Part shown: positions 44,267-51,711 of the stretch, piece after piece | How the letters are laid out: every line of letters starts with the position of its first letter | How positions within the stretch are numbered: the first letter of the stretch is position 1 | The notes under the pieces: model-generated | Seen by the model: the letters and a program-made list of their open reading frames with translations, nothing else | Databases searched by the model: none | What the model was told of the DNA's origin: nothing | From: Runella aurantiaca | GTDB taxonomy: Bacteria; Bacteroidota; Bacteroidia; Cytophagales; Spirosomataceae | NCBI RefSeq assembly: GCF_003339505.1 | Contig: NZ_QPIW01000034.1 | Span: 1-64,000, forward strand | Length of the DNA: 64,000 bases | Reading direction: 5' to 3' | Position numbers and translations under genes: made by a program

Positions 44267-45814
44267 TTAGAGAGTCGCGTTAATTTCTACGTATGGGGTG
44301 GTATTCTTATAAAAAAAGGCTTCAATCGTGGATTTTACCCCATTTTCAAGCATATTTTCTACGTTTTCTGTTACACTTTGGGCAAAACCTGGTAATAAAG
44401 TAAGGTCGGTGTCCCAGAGCGTTTTGTTTTGCAGCACCAATTCAACCAATTGAGCAGATGTATTTTGTTGCCATTGTTGATAAAAATACTCCGCTTTTTC
44501 GTCCTGAATAGGATAGAGTTGCCCATCTCGCTCGCCAAAATAGACAAAACGCTCTTTGGCAACCGATTTCATAAAACACAAATAGGCCGCAAAACCCAAC
44601 GAAAAATATTCAGGTACGCAGTTGAAAACATCGTAATAGCGAAGAAGCGTTGGAACATTACGCAGTTTCATTTTTGAGGTATAATTGAGCGTAATGCTGA
44701 GCCATTGATGGTTGAGGTGTGGATTACGAAAGCGGTCCAATACCTGCATTCCAAAACGCTGCGGGCTTTTTTCGTCCATGGGGTAAGGAATCGCCAGACC
44801 CAATTCGGCCATCATCAGATTGCTGATATACGCCGACATCGTTTCGTTTTGCATTGCACCAATGACGTTGTCAAATCCGGCTAAATAGGCTAAGCCGCTG
44901 CTCAAAGTATGGGTGCCGTTCAGTAGTCGCAGTTTAAGTTCGCGAAAGAGGTTAATATCAGGCTCAACAAAAACACCATCGTCGGCTTTGTGAAAAGAAA
45001 GTACCTGTTTTACGTGTTCGTTGCCTTCGATAGCCCACAGTCTAAATACCTCGCTCATGGTGAGCAGTCTGTCTTCGTAGCCCAATTCTTGCGTAAGTTC
45101 TTTATGAGTATCGGCGTCAGGTTTGCCAGGTACGATTCGGTCTACCAATGAGTTACAAAAATGGTTGGCGCTTTCGAGCCAATCCAGAAAACTGGACTCT
45201 AACCCGTTGCGGTGGGCCAATTCGATGACGATGGACTCTAGTTTAGTGCCGTTGTCGGTAATCAGTTCAGTAGGCACAATCACCAACCCTGAGGCTTTGC
45301 TGCCGCCGAAAGCCTGAAATCGGGCGTATAAAAACGCCAGCAATTTCCCGGGGAATGACGCGGGCGGAGTGGCAGAAATATCATCCTGCGTGAGTTGAAT
45401 CCCTACCTCGGTGGTGTTGGAAATGATGATTTGCAGTTCGGGGTTCTTGGCACAATCTAAAATACGCTGCCATTGCGATTTGGCCGACAACACGCGGCTG
45501 ATGGCCGAACAAACGATATTTTCTTCGACGTTTTGGCCCAGTTCAACCCCTCTAACACACAGCGTATAGAGGCTGTCTTGCTCGTCAAAAGCGGTGGCAT
45601 CGCCGCCATCGGTCGATTTGACCACTACGATTCGGCCGTTGAAAATACCTTGCCGATTGGCCTTGTCAATCAAATAATCGGGCAATCCCCTCAACAAAAC
45701 GCCGGTGCCGAATTGCAGTACTTTTTCGGGTAATTCAAAAACAGATTCGTCAGGAACGACTAAATTCGGTCGGTTATGAAGCTGTTTTAATTCAATTTTA
45801 GATAGATATGTCAT
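44267..45814 (-). CDS. uxaB: tagaturonate reductase (altronate oxidoreductase)
   Basis: NAD-dependent polyol dehydrogenase of 515 residues that reduces tagaturonate to altronate. The N-terminal Rossmann region reads KVLQFGTGVLLRGLPDYLID with the dinucleotide loop FGTGVLLRG; IISNTTEVGIQLT and VPTELITDNGTKLESIVIEL follow, and the C-terminal domain contains LLNGTHTLSSGLAYLAGFDN and MSAYISNLMMAEL. The family also includes fructuronate reductase UxuB and mannitol dehydrogenase; the length and pattern favour UxaB. It lies between the GH105 gene and uxaC, with short gaps, in the uronate operon. Confidence 0.93.
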   Translation of the reverse strand: MTYLSKIELKQLHNRPNLVVPDESVFELPEKVLQFGTGVLLRGLPDYLIDKANRQGIFNGRIVVVKSTDGGDATAFDEQDSLYTLCVRGVELGQNVEENIVCSAISRVLSAKSQWQRILDCAKNPELQIIISNTTEVGIQLTQDDISATPPASFPGKLLAFLYARFQAFGGSKASGLVIVPTELITDNGTKLESIVIELAHRNGLESSFLDWLESANHFCNSLVDRIVPGKPDADTHKELTQELGYEDRLLTMSEVFRLWAIEGNEHVKQVLSFHKADDGVFVEPDINLFRELKLRLLNGTHTLSSGLAYLAGFDNVIGAMQNETMSAYISNLMMAELGLAIPYPMDEKSPQRFGMQVLDRFRNPHLNHQWLSITLNYTSKMKLRNVPTLLRYYDVFNCVPEYFSLGFAAYLCFMKSVAKERFVYFGERDGQLYPIQDEKAEYFYQQWQQNTSAQLVELVLQNKTLWDTDLTLLPGFAQSVTENVENMLENGVKSTIEAFFYKNTTPYVEINATL

Positions 45815-45848
45815 GGTGCCGTATTGGTTGACTGGTTTTAGGGGACGG

Positions 45849-47759
45849 CTATTTTTTGGCAGAAAGTAGCCACGTAGCTAAATCTTTGGCAGCCGAAAAG
45901 TTTTCATAAACGACTGGAATACGGCGACCATCGGTATATTCATTGTACAGCCACGGGTCGCCCACGGCAAACACCGTTCCTTTTCCTACTTTGGCTACGC
46001 CGATAATCACGTCTCCTTTATGGCTCAGAATTCCTTGCGCGGGAGCTTTTAAGTTGAGCGGCGCCAACTCTTTGATGTAAACAGCCTTGGTATTTTTGAA
46101 GATTAGATTTCCCGCTGGAATGTCGATGCGTCCCTGCTCCCATTGCGTGCCTTGTACCATATTCACGTTTTTGGGCAAAAACTGAATGCCGAATTCATTG
46201 GCCAAACGGTTGAAATTTTTGTGCTCACAGTTGGCGGTGTCGTTGGCCATCAGCACGAGCGTTCCGCCAGCCTTTACCCAATTACTGATTTGCTGGATGT
46301 CGGTGTCTTGAATGAAATTAGGATGAGCCGTTTCTTTTTTCGTGTCGGGGTCTACGATGATGTAAACGTCTACGTTTTTGAGATTTTTGGCCGTTGGGGC
46401 GGATTGGATGGCCGTGGTTTTTGCGCCTAAATCACGGAAAATATTTCCCCACACCTTGAATCCTGAATGCATGGGGTCTTCCCAAGTGTAGTGAAACTGT
46501 TCTTCCTGCCCGTTCCAATCTTTGCGAAACTCTCGGTTGAAATAATAATCTGTGGCGACGGTTTTGCCTTTGCCAAGGCTGTTTTCGGCGGCAATTTCCA
46601 TTTCGACGCTGGCAAAGATGAATGGCCCTACGCCTTTCAGGTCATTTTTACGAATGGGCTCGCTAAGGTAATATTCATAGCTTCCGTCGCGGTAAGGTGT
46701 GCCGCCGAGACCACCTACACTCACCGTTTTGTTGAGGTTAATCGTGCCGTTGGCGCCTTCTTCCACAAATTCTTTGAGGATGCCTGCGTAGCCTTTTTGG
46801 GCGGCGGGCAAATAGGTTTGGGGCAAATATCCCATGCGTACGCCTTTGGCCAATGCATACACAAACATGCACGAAGCGGAGGCTTCAAAATAATTGCCTT
46901 TGCGCGTACCTTGGGTGGTCATCTGGTACCATACGCCCGACTTGGCATCTTGATACTTGACAAGTGCGGGGGCTAAACGTTGCAGGTATTTGACGAGATT
47001 GGCGCGCTCAGGGTGAGTCTGGGGAAAATAATCCAATACATCGACCAATGCCATGGCATACCAGCCGATGGCCCGACTCCAGAAATGCGGCGAGAGGCCC
47101 GTTTTTGGGTCGGCCCATTTTTCGGATTTGCTTTCGTCGTATGCGTGATAAACGAGCCCTGTTTTTGGGTCAACGGCGTATTTCTCAATCAGCGCAAACT
47201 GTTTTGCAATGTCGTTAAAATGCGCTGGATGGTTGAAAATTAGGCTATACTCGGCCGAAAAAGGCTCGGCCATAAACAGCCCGTCGAGCCACATTTGATT
47301 GGGGTAGCGCTTTTTGTGCCAGTAACCGCCTTCTTTGGTTTGGGGCTGGTTTTCAATTTGTTTCCACAACAAATCAGCGGCTTTGCGGTATTTTTCTTTG
47401 TCGGGCTGGGTTTGTTGGTAGATTGTCAACAGCGCGCGTCCCGTCGGGATATTGTCGAGGTTGAAATCGTCGTATTTATAGGTACGAATGCTGCCGTCTT
47501 TTTGGACGTAGCGGTTTATATCCCGCACCACATACTCAAAATACTTACCGTCGCCAGTGCGGTTCCATACTTTTTCGATGGCTTTATAAATCAAACCCTG
47601 CTCGTAATCCCAGCCCGCGGGTTTCCCTTCCTTGACCGTAATGGAATCTTTGTGCCAACTCATCACTGATTCGGCCATCCGAACCGAATAAGGTGTTTTT
47701 TGGGCAATGAGTGAATGACTGACGGCCAGGATAAATGAATAAAATAGTAGGTGTTTCAT
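45849..47759 (-). CDS. GH105 unsaturated uronyl hydrolase with C-terminal extra domain
   Basis: Exported enzyme of 636 residues (signal peptide MKHLLFYSFILAVSHSLIAQ). Residues about 25-380 form the alpha/alpha-barrel of GH105: LDNIPTGRALL with Asp102, RYPNQMWLDGLFMAEPF with catalytic Asp159, and SPHFWSRAIGWYAMALVDVL. The family removes the 4,5-unsaturated galacturonyl residue left by pectate or rhamnogalacturonan lyases. After about 400, a further domain of some 220 residues (FKVWGNIFRDLGAKTTAI, then WVKAGGTLVLMANDTANCEH) resembles a ThuA/glutamine-amidotransferase-like (DUF4350) fold. Such GH105-plus-domain proteins occur in Bacteroidota. It sits 31 bases after kdgF and 34 before uxaB, as the extracytoplasmic entry step. 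Confidence 0.9.
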   Translation of the reverse strand: MKHLLFYSFILAVSHSLIAQKTPYSVRMAESVMSWHKDSITVKEGKPAGWDYEQGLIYKAIEKVWNRTGDGKYFEYVVRDINRYVQKDGSIRTYKYDDFNLDNIPTGRALLTIYQQTQPDKEKYRKAADLLWKQIENQPQTKEGGYWHKKRYPNQMWLDGLFMAEPFSAEYSLIFNHPAHFNDIAKQFALIEKYAVDPKTGLVYHAYDESKSEKWADPKTGLSPHFWSRAIGWYAMALVDVLDYFPQTHPERANLVKYLQRLAPALVKYQDAKSGVWYQMTTQGTRKGNYFEASASCMFVYALAKGVRMGYLPQTYLPAAQKGYAGILKEFVEEGANGTINLNKTVSVGGLGGTPYRDGSYEYYLSEPIRKNDLKGVGPFIFASVEMEIAAENSLGKGKTVATDYYFNREFRKDWNGQEEQFHYTWEDPMHSGFKVWGNIFRDLGAKTTAIQSAPTAKNLKNVDVYIIVDPDTKKETAHPNFIQDTDIQQISNWVKAGGTLVLMANDTANCEHKNFNRLANEFGIQFLPKNVNMVQGTQWEQGRIDIPAGNLIFKNTKAVYIKELAPLNLKAPAQGILSHKGDVIIGVAKVGKGTVFAVGDPWLYNEYTDGRRIPVVYENFSAAKDLATWLLSAKK

Positions 47760-47790
47760 AGGATAGTATGACTCAGTTTATAGCTGATAG

Positions 47791-48132
47791 TTAGACAAAA
47801 TCTTCACGCATGGGATTAAAAACATCAATCAACAAACCTTCTTCCAAGCAAATGGCTCCGTGTAATACGTTGGAAGGAACAAAATAAACGTCTCCCTCTT
47901 TTAAGTTTCGGGTTTGGTCACCGATGGTCACTTCAAACACGCCGCTGGCCACGTAGCTGATTTGTAAATGGGGGTGTTGGTGAATTGTTCCAATCCCTCC
48001 CTGTTTAAAAGCAACTTTTACCAACATCAACTCATTGGTGTATGACATGACTTTACGCTTTATTTTCTCATCGACGGTTTCCCACGGAAGGTCATCGTCG
48101 GCGACCAGTACTTTTTCGAATGAAGGATGCAT
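47791..48132 (-). CDS. kdgF: KdgF-type cupin for unsaturated galacturonate
   Basis: Small cupin of 113 residues, first gene of the uronate operon. DDLPWETVDEKIKRKVMSY, the metal-binding HQHPHLQISYV (His51, His53 and Gln57) with His91 in PSNVLHG, and the closing LLIDVFNPMREDF match KdgF. In characterised bacteria KdgF opens the ring of 4,5-unsaturated galacturonate to give 5-keto-4-deoxyuronate, the substrate of KduI. Its gene next to GH105 fits this exactly: GH105 releases the unsaturated sugar and KdgF linearises it. A 14-base palindrome lies about 140 bases upstream. Confidence 0.88.
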   Translation of the reverse strand: MHPSFEKVLVADDDLPWETVDEKIKRKVMSYTNELMLVKVAFKQGGIGTIHQHPHLQISYVASGVFEVTIGDQTRNLKEGDVYFVPSNVLHGAICLEEGLLIDVFNPMREDFV

Positions 48133-48268
48133 AAAAAATTAAAATTGTATTTTTCAGTTAGAGCTAGTTACCAACTCTTTGTAGGGAGTTAGCAACCGAC
48201 GGATTGAGTTTATCTTTATTTTAGTTGTTTGTCAATGATTTTGACCGATATTTTTATGCAAACGTTAT

Positions 48269-48282
48269 CGGCAACGTTGCCG
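48269..48282. promoter_or_regulatory. candidate operator CGGCAACGTTGCCG upstream of the uronate operon
   Basis: A perfect 14-base palindrome with a nearby half-like AAACGTT (48260-48266), 137 bases before kdgF. The central AACGTT with GC flanks is typical of LacI-family operators. No LacI gene is in the window, so the regulator is unknown. The 337-base gap 48133-48469 otherwise holds only AT-rich sequence and the promoter-like element at 48426. Confidence 0.5.
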
Positions 48283-48425
48283 AATTGTACTTAACAAAAA
48301 ATAGATTGTAAAGAATCAAGAATAAGCCCCGGGTTGAACGAGTTTATGGTGAGAAAAGTGATTCTGAAAAAATGATAAAAAATTATACTTTTCAAAGTTT
48401 TAAGAAAGACTAGTTATCCCTTTAT

Positions 48426-48433
48426 TACTTTTG
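48426..48433 (+). promoter_or_regulatory. candidate -7 element (TACTTTTG)
   Basis: Exact TAnnTTTG match 36 bases before the ATG at 48470. It overlaps a TTG that would otherwise extend the reading frame upstream, which supports the later start. Confidence 0.45.
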
Positions 48434-48469
48434 TATTTTAAAGTAAAAGAATCTTCCCATCCCGTTCAA

Positions 48470-49390
48470 ATGAATCAAACCAACAGTGTATTCTTAATCA
48501 CCCTCGGCATTGCGACGATGGGTTTTTTGATTAAAAAATTTGATTTTGTAACCGAGCAGGATGGCAAAGCTATTTCAAAATTTTTGATGCACACCACTTT
48601 TCCCGCGCTGATGATTGTCAGTATGCTTCGCATCAAATTTGAACCTACGCTTTTTCTTATTCCGTTGATTTGCATTGCCTTGGGAGTTGTCATGACGTTG
48701 GTAGGGTGGGTTTGGTTTAAGGATTATCCCAATCGGCTGCGCGGCGTGCTTACCATGTCGTGTGGTGGCCTGAACGTAGGGCTTTTTGCGTTTCCCATCA
48801 TTGAGGGTATTTGGGGGCGCGAAGGGTTGGTGTACGTGGCGATGTTTGACATCGGCAATACCATCATCACCTTTGGCTTGGTTTATTCCGTAGGGAGTTA
48901 TTTTGCGGTGAAGGGCGAAGGAGGGGTGAACTACGGAAGAGTGTTGAAAAAAGTGATTCAATTGCCGCCGTTGCAGGCGATGTTCATTGGCTTGACCATC
49001 AATGCCTTAAAAATAGAGTTGCCAGTAGTTGCTTATGATTTTTTGGATGTATTGGCCAAGGCCAACAAGCCGCTTGTGTTGCTGCTCATGGGGATTTATA
49101 TGAGTTTTTCGTTGGAGCGAAGTCAGGTGTGGGCAGTGGTAAAGGTCCTCACGATTCGTTATGCCTGCGGTTTTATCGCGGTTTTGCTTTTGTACGTATT
49201 GATTCCCGAGCCTACGCTTGCCCGTAATGTGCTGTTGGTCTGTGTTATTCTCCCGATTGGTATGACGATTCTTCCCTTTGCCGATGAGCTTAATTACGAC
49301 TCGCGTATTGCGGGCGTATTGGTGAATATCTCGCTGTTAATCAGCTTTTTGCTGATGTGGGGCTTGGTGGTTGGACTGAAATTGGCGTGA
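48470..49390 (+). CDS. AEC-family transporter
   Basis: Membrane protein of 306 residues with about ten helices, of the auxin efflux carrier type. The first helix region (FLITLGIATMGFLIKKFDFV), the central CGGLNVGLFAFPIIEGIWG, and LVYVAMFDIGNTIITFGLVY are characteristic, as is the final ILPFADELNYDSRIAGVLVN. Members export or import small organic acids and auxin-like compounds; the substrate cannot be told. It is divergent from the uronate operon and converges with the radical SAM gene. Link to uronate use is possible by position only. Confidence 0.87.
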   Translation: MNQTNSVFLITLGIATMGFLIKKFDFVTEQDGKAISKFLMHTTFPALMIVSMLRIKFEPTLFLIPLICIALGVVMTLVGWVWFKDYPNRLRGVLTMSCGGLNVGLFAFPIIEGIWGREGLVYVAMFDIGNTIITFGLVYSVGSYFAVKGEGGVNYGRVLKKVIQLPPLQAMFIGLTINALKIELPVVAYDFLDVLAKANKPLVLLLMGIYMSFSLERSQVWAVVKVLTIRYACGFIAVLLLYVLIPEPTLARNVLLVCVILPIGMTILPFADELNYDSRIAGVLVNISLLISFLLMWGLVVGLKLA

Positions 49391-49417
49391 GGGACAGAAG
49401 TCAGGAGCGATAACAAA

Positions 49418-51628
49418 TTACAGAATTAATAATCCATTCTCGCGCAATTGCTTCCAAGCGGTTGTCTTGCAAAAAGCGTCAAAACTTCCGAATGGCGCGT
49501 TTTCAAAATCGTTTTGTAACTGTTGATACAGGAAAGGCTTCTCGAAGTTAGTAATCGCAATTTTTGGAAATATCTCCATCCAAAAATCTCCCATTGCCGC
49601 AGGTACTTCAAGTACCAAATCGTGCTTTTTGTGGTAAAAATGAAGTTCGGCCATATGCACCGTTTTTTTACCTTGTTTTACCTCAAAATGTGCCAAGGAA
49701 GGCAGGTTTCCCAACCAAACCACAAACGCATTTTTACGAACCGAATCTTCGTATTGGGTAATTTGCTTTTGAATGTAGTTGGGCGGAATGGTGGTGGAAG
49801 GTACTTTGAACGGAAACCACTTATTGAGTGGAATCTCAAACCCTACGCCGTGCATATAATTGAACAGTGACTTGCGCAAACCCTCCCCAAACAGGTCGTG
49901 ATTGGCCCCCGTTGGGTCATCGTGGTAGAGGTCATTGTCGGCAAAACCGCCGAAATCGGGACCGATTTGCTGTACATCAAAGGCTTCGGGGTGCAAACCC
50001 ACGGGGCTATGTGAGGTCATGGCAAAACGGTGCCAAAAGCCTGATTGCAACACGCCATTTTGGAATAATTGCCGCACCATTTCTAGTGAATCAACGGTTT
50101 CCTGCGCGGTTTGGGTCGGAAAACCGTACATCAAATAGGCATGAACCATGATACCCGCCTGCGTAAAACCGTCGGTGACGCGGGCTACCTGCCCTACGGT
50201 TACGCCCTTTTTCATTTTTTCCAACAACCGGTCCGACGCTACTTCCAACCCTCCCGACATGGCAATGCAGCCAGAAGCCTTCAAGAGAATGGACAAATCG
50301 TGCGTGAAATTCTTTTCAAAACGAATATTGGTCCACCAAACGACGGTCAATTTCCGACGAATGATTTCGATGGCTACATCCCGCAAGAGCGCTGGCGGCG
50401 CCGCTTCGTCCACGAAATGAAAACCGTTTTGTTTGGTTTTCTGAATGATTTCTTCGATGCGGTCGCAGATGAGCGAGGCCGTGAGTGGCTCGTAGTTTTT
50501 GATGTAATCAAGCGAAATATCGCAAAAAGAGCATTTTCCCCAGTAACAACCGTGCGCCAAAGTGAGTTTATTCCACCGCCCGTCGCTCCAGAGCCGGTGC
50601 ATCGGATTGACAATCTCAATGACTGACAAATAATCCATCAACTTCAAATCGGCGTAATCGGGCGTGCCCGTTTCGCGCTGGGCTACGTCTTTCTCGGAAG
50701 CTCCGTTGTGGAAAACCACTTGGTTATCCACAACGGAAAAAATACGCTTAAGTTTTTCCAACGGCCGTTTTTGTTCCAGATACTCCAACAGCGAGCGCAA
50801 AGGTGCTTCCCCGTCATCGAGGCAAACATAATCGACGTACTCAAACACGCGCGGGTCTGAAAGCGAGCGGAGTTCGGTGTTACAAAACCCACCTCCCATC
50901 ACGATTTTGACGTCGGGATAGTGTTTTTTTAGATATTGACCGCATTTAAGAGCCCCGAAAAGATTGCCTGGAAATGGTACGGTCAAGCAAACGACCGTCG
51001 GCGCAAACATCTTAATTTTTTGGTCGAGCAATTCCGTCAACAGCGTCGTAATCAGCGTATCGGGTGCTTGCAGCGAAGCCTGCATTTCATCAAAATGCGT
51101 AGCCGTGCGACCCAAACGCTCCGCATAGCGACTGAACCCGAAATGCGGGTCGATGCTTTCCTGAATAAAATCCCCCAAATCTTCCAAATACAGCGTGGCC
51201 AAGTGACGGGCTTTGTCTTGCGTGCCCATGGTGCCAAAAGCCCATTCGAGGTCTTCTACTTCTTTGAAACGAGAAGCTTCGGGCAGATACGTACGGTCAC
51301 AAATGCTGTGAGCGAGCGTGGGATTTTTGTTCTGTAAAAAAAGAATTACGGGCTCAATGGTCGTAATGTACTCGTCGCGAAGACTATAAATGCGAAAGGC
51401 ATTGTCCGATAGTTCTATGTCATGCTCGGCGCGGTCGAGGGCGTCAAACAATTGGGTAAGGCCCTGGGGAGAAAAAAGCGCTAAAATGACCTCAATGCCC
51501 AAATCTGCCTGCCACGACGGCACGCCCAACGTGTTCAAAAAACCCTTGATATAGGCGGTAGCCGGGTACGGGGTATTGAGTTGGGTAAACGGAGGCGTAA
51601 GTAGCAAAAGCTTGTTTGGGGAAATCAT
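49418..51628 (-). CDS. B12-binding-domain radical SAM protein with CX4CX2C site
   Basis: Protein of about 736 residues without a signal peptide. The N-terminal 300 residues read as a cobalamin-binding-like Rossmann domain (VVCLTVPFPGNLFGALKCGQ, then KIVMGGGFCNTELRSLSD). The radical SAM core starts at LTLAHGCYWGKCSFCDISLD, with Cys361, Cys366 and Cys369: spacing CX4CX2C rather than the usual CX3CX2C. ASGCIAMSGGLEVASDRLLEKM, AYLMYGFPTQTAQETVDSLE and a C-terminal region of some 130 residues complete it. The reaction is unknown; family members modify lipids, peptides or sugars. The start at 51628 (MISPNKLLLL) is preferred over an upstream ATG. It follows PNGase F across a hairpin, so linkage to the glycan locus is uncertain. 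Confidence 0.83.
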   Translation of the reverse strand: MISPNKLLLLTPPFTQLNTPYPATAYIKGFLNTLGVPSWQADLGIEVILALFSPQGLTQLFDALDRAEHDIELSDNAFRIYSLRDEYITTIEPVILFLQNKNPTLAHSICDRTYLPEASRFKEVEDLEWAFGTMGTQDKARHLATLYLEDLGDFIQESIDPHFGFSRYAERLGRTATHFDEMQASLQAPDTLITTLLTELLDQKIKMFAPTVVCLTVPFPGNLFGALKCGQYLKKHYPDVKIVMGGGFCNTELRSLSDPRVFEYVDYVCLDDGEAPLRSLLEYLEQKRPLEKLKRIFSVVDNQVVFHNGASEKDVAQRETGTPDYADLKLMDYLSVIEIVNPMHRLWSDGRWNKLTLAHGCYWGKCSFCDISLDYIKNYEPLTASLICDRIEEIIQKTKQNGFHFVDEAAPPALLRDVAIEIIRRKLTVVWWTNIRFEKNFTHDLSILLKASGCIAMSGGLEVASDRLLEKMKKGVTVGQVARVTDGFTQAGIMVHAYLMYGFPTQTAQETVDSLEMVRQLFQNGVLQSGFWHRFAMTSHSPVGLHPEAFDVQQIGPDFGGFADNDLYHDDPTGANHDLFGEGLRKSLFNYMHGVGFEIPLNKWFPFKVPSTTIPPNYIQKQITQYEDSVRKNAFVVWLGNLPSLAHFEVKQGKKTVHMAELHFYHKKHDLVLEVPAAMGDFWMEIFPKIAITNFEKPFLYQQLQNDFENAPFGSFDAFCKTTAWKQLRENGLLIL

Positions 51629-51654
51629 GCGCATGGGAAATGAGGCAAATAAAT

Positions 51655-51697
51655 GCACGAAGGTAACGAAATGTACGCAAGAAAGTTACCTTCGTGC
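51655..51697 (-). terminator. hairpin between PNGase F and the radical SAM gene
   Basis: A 13-base perfect stem (51655-51667 with 51685-51697) and 17-base loop, followed on the minus strand by ATTTATTTG. It starts 14 bases past the PNGase F stop and may end or attenuate transcription before the radical SAM gene. The T-run is weak. Confidence 0.55.
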
Positions 51698-51711
51698 CGT
51701 TTTACGCCGTT

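Noticed and set aside
48133-48469. Possible small RNA or peptide gene in the longest gap
   Set aside because: Only the operator-like palindrome and a -7 element stand out; no open frame with a start or stable stem-loop was supported.
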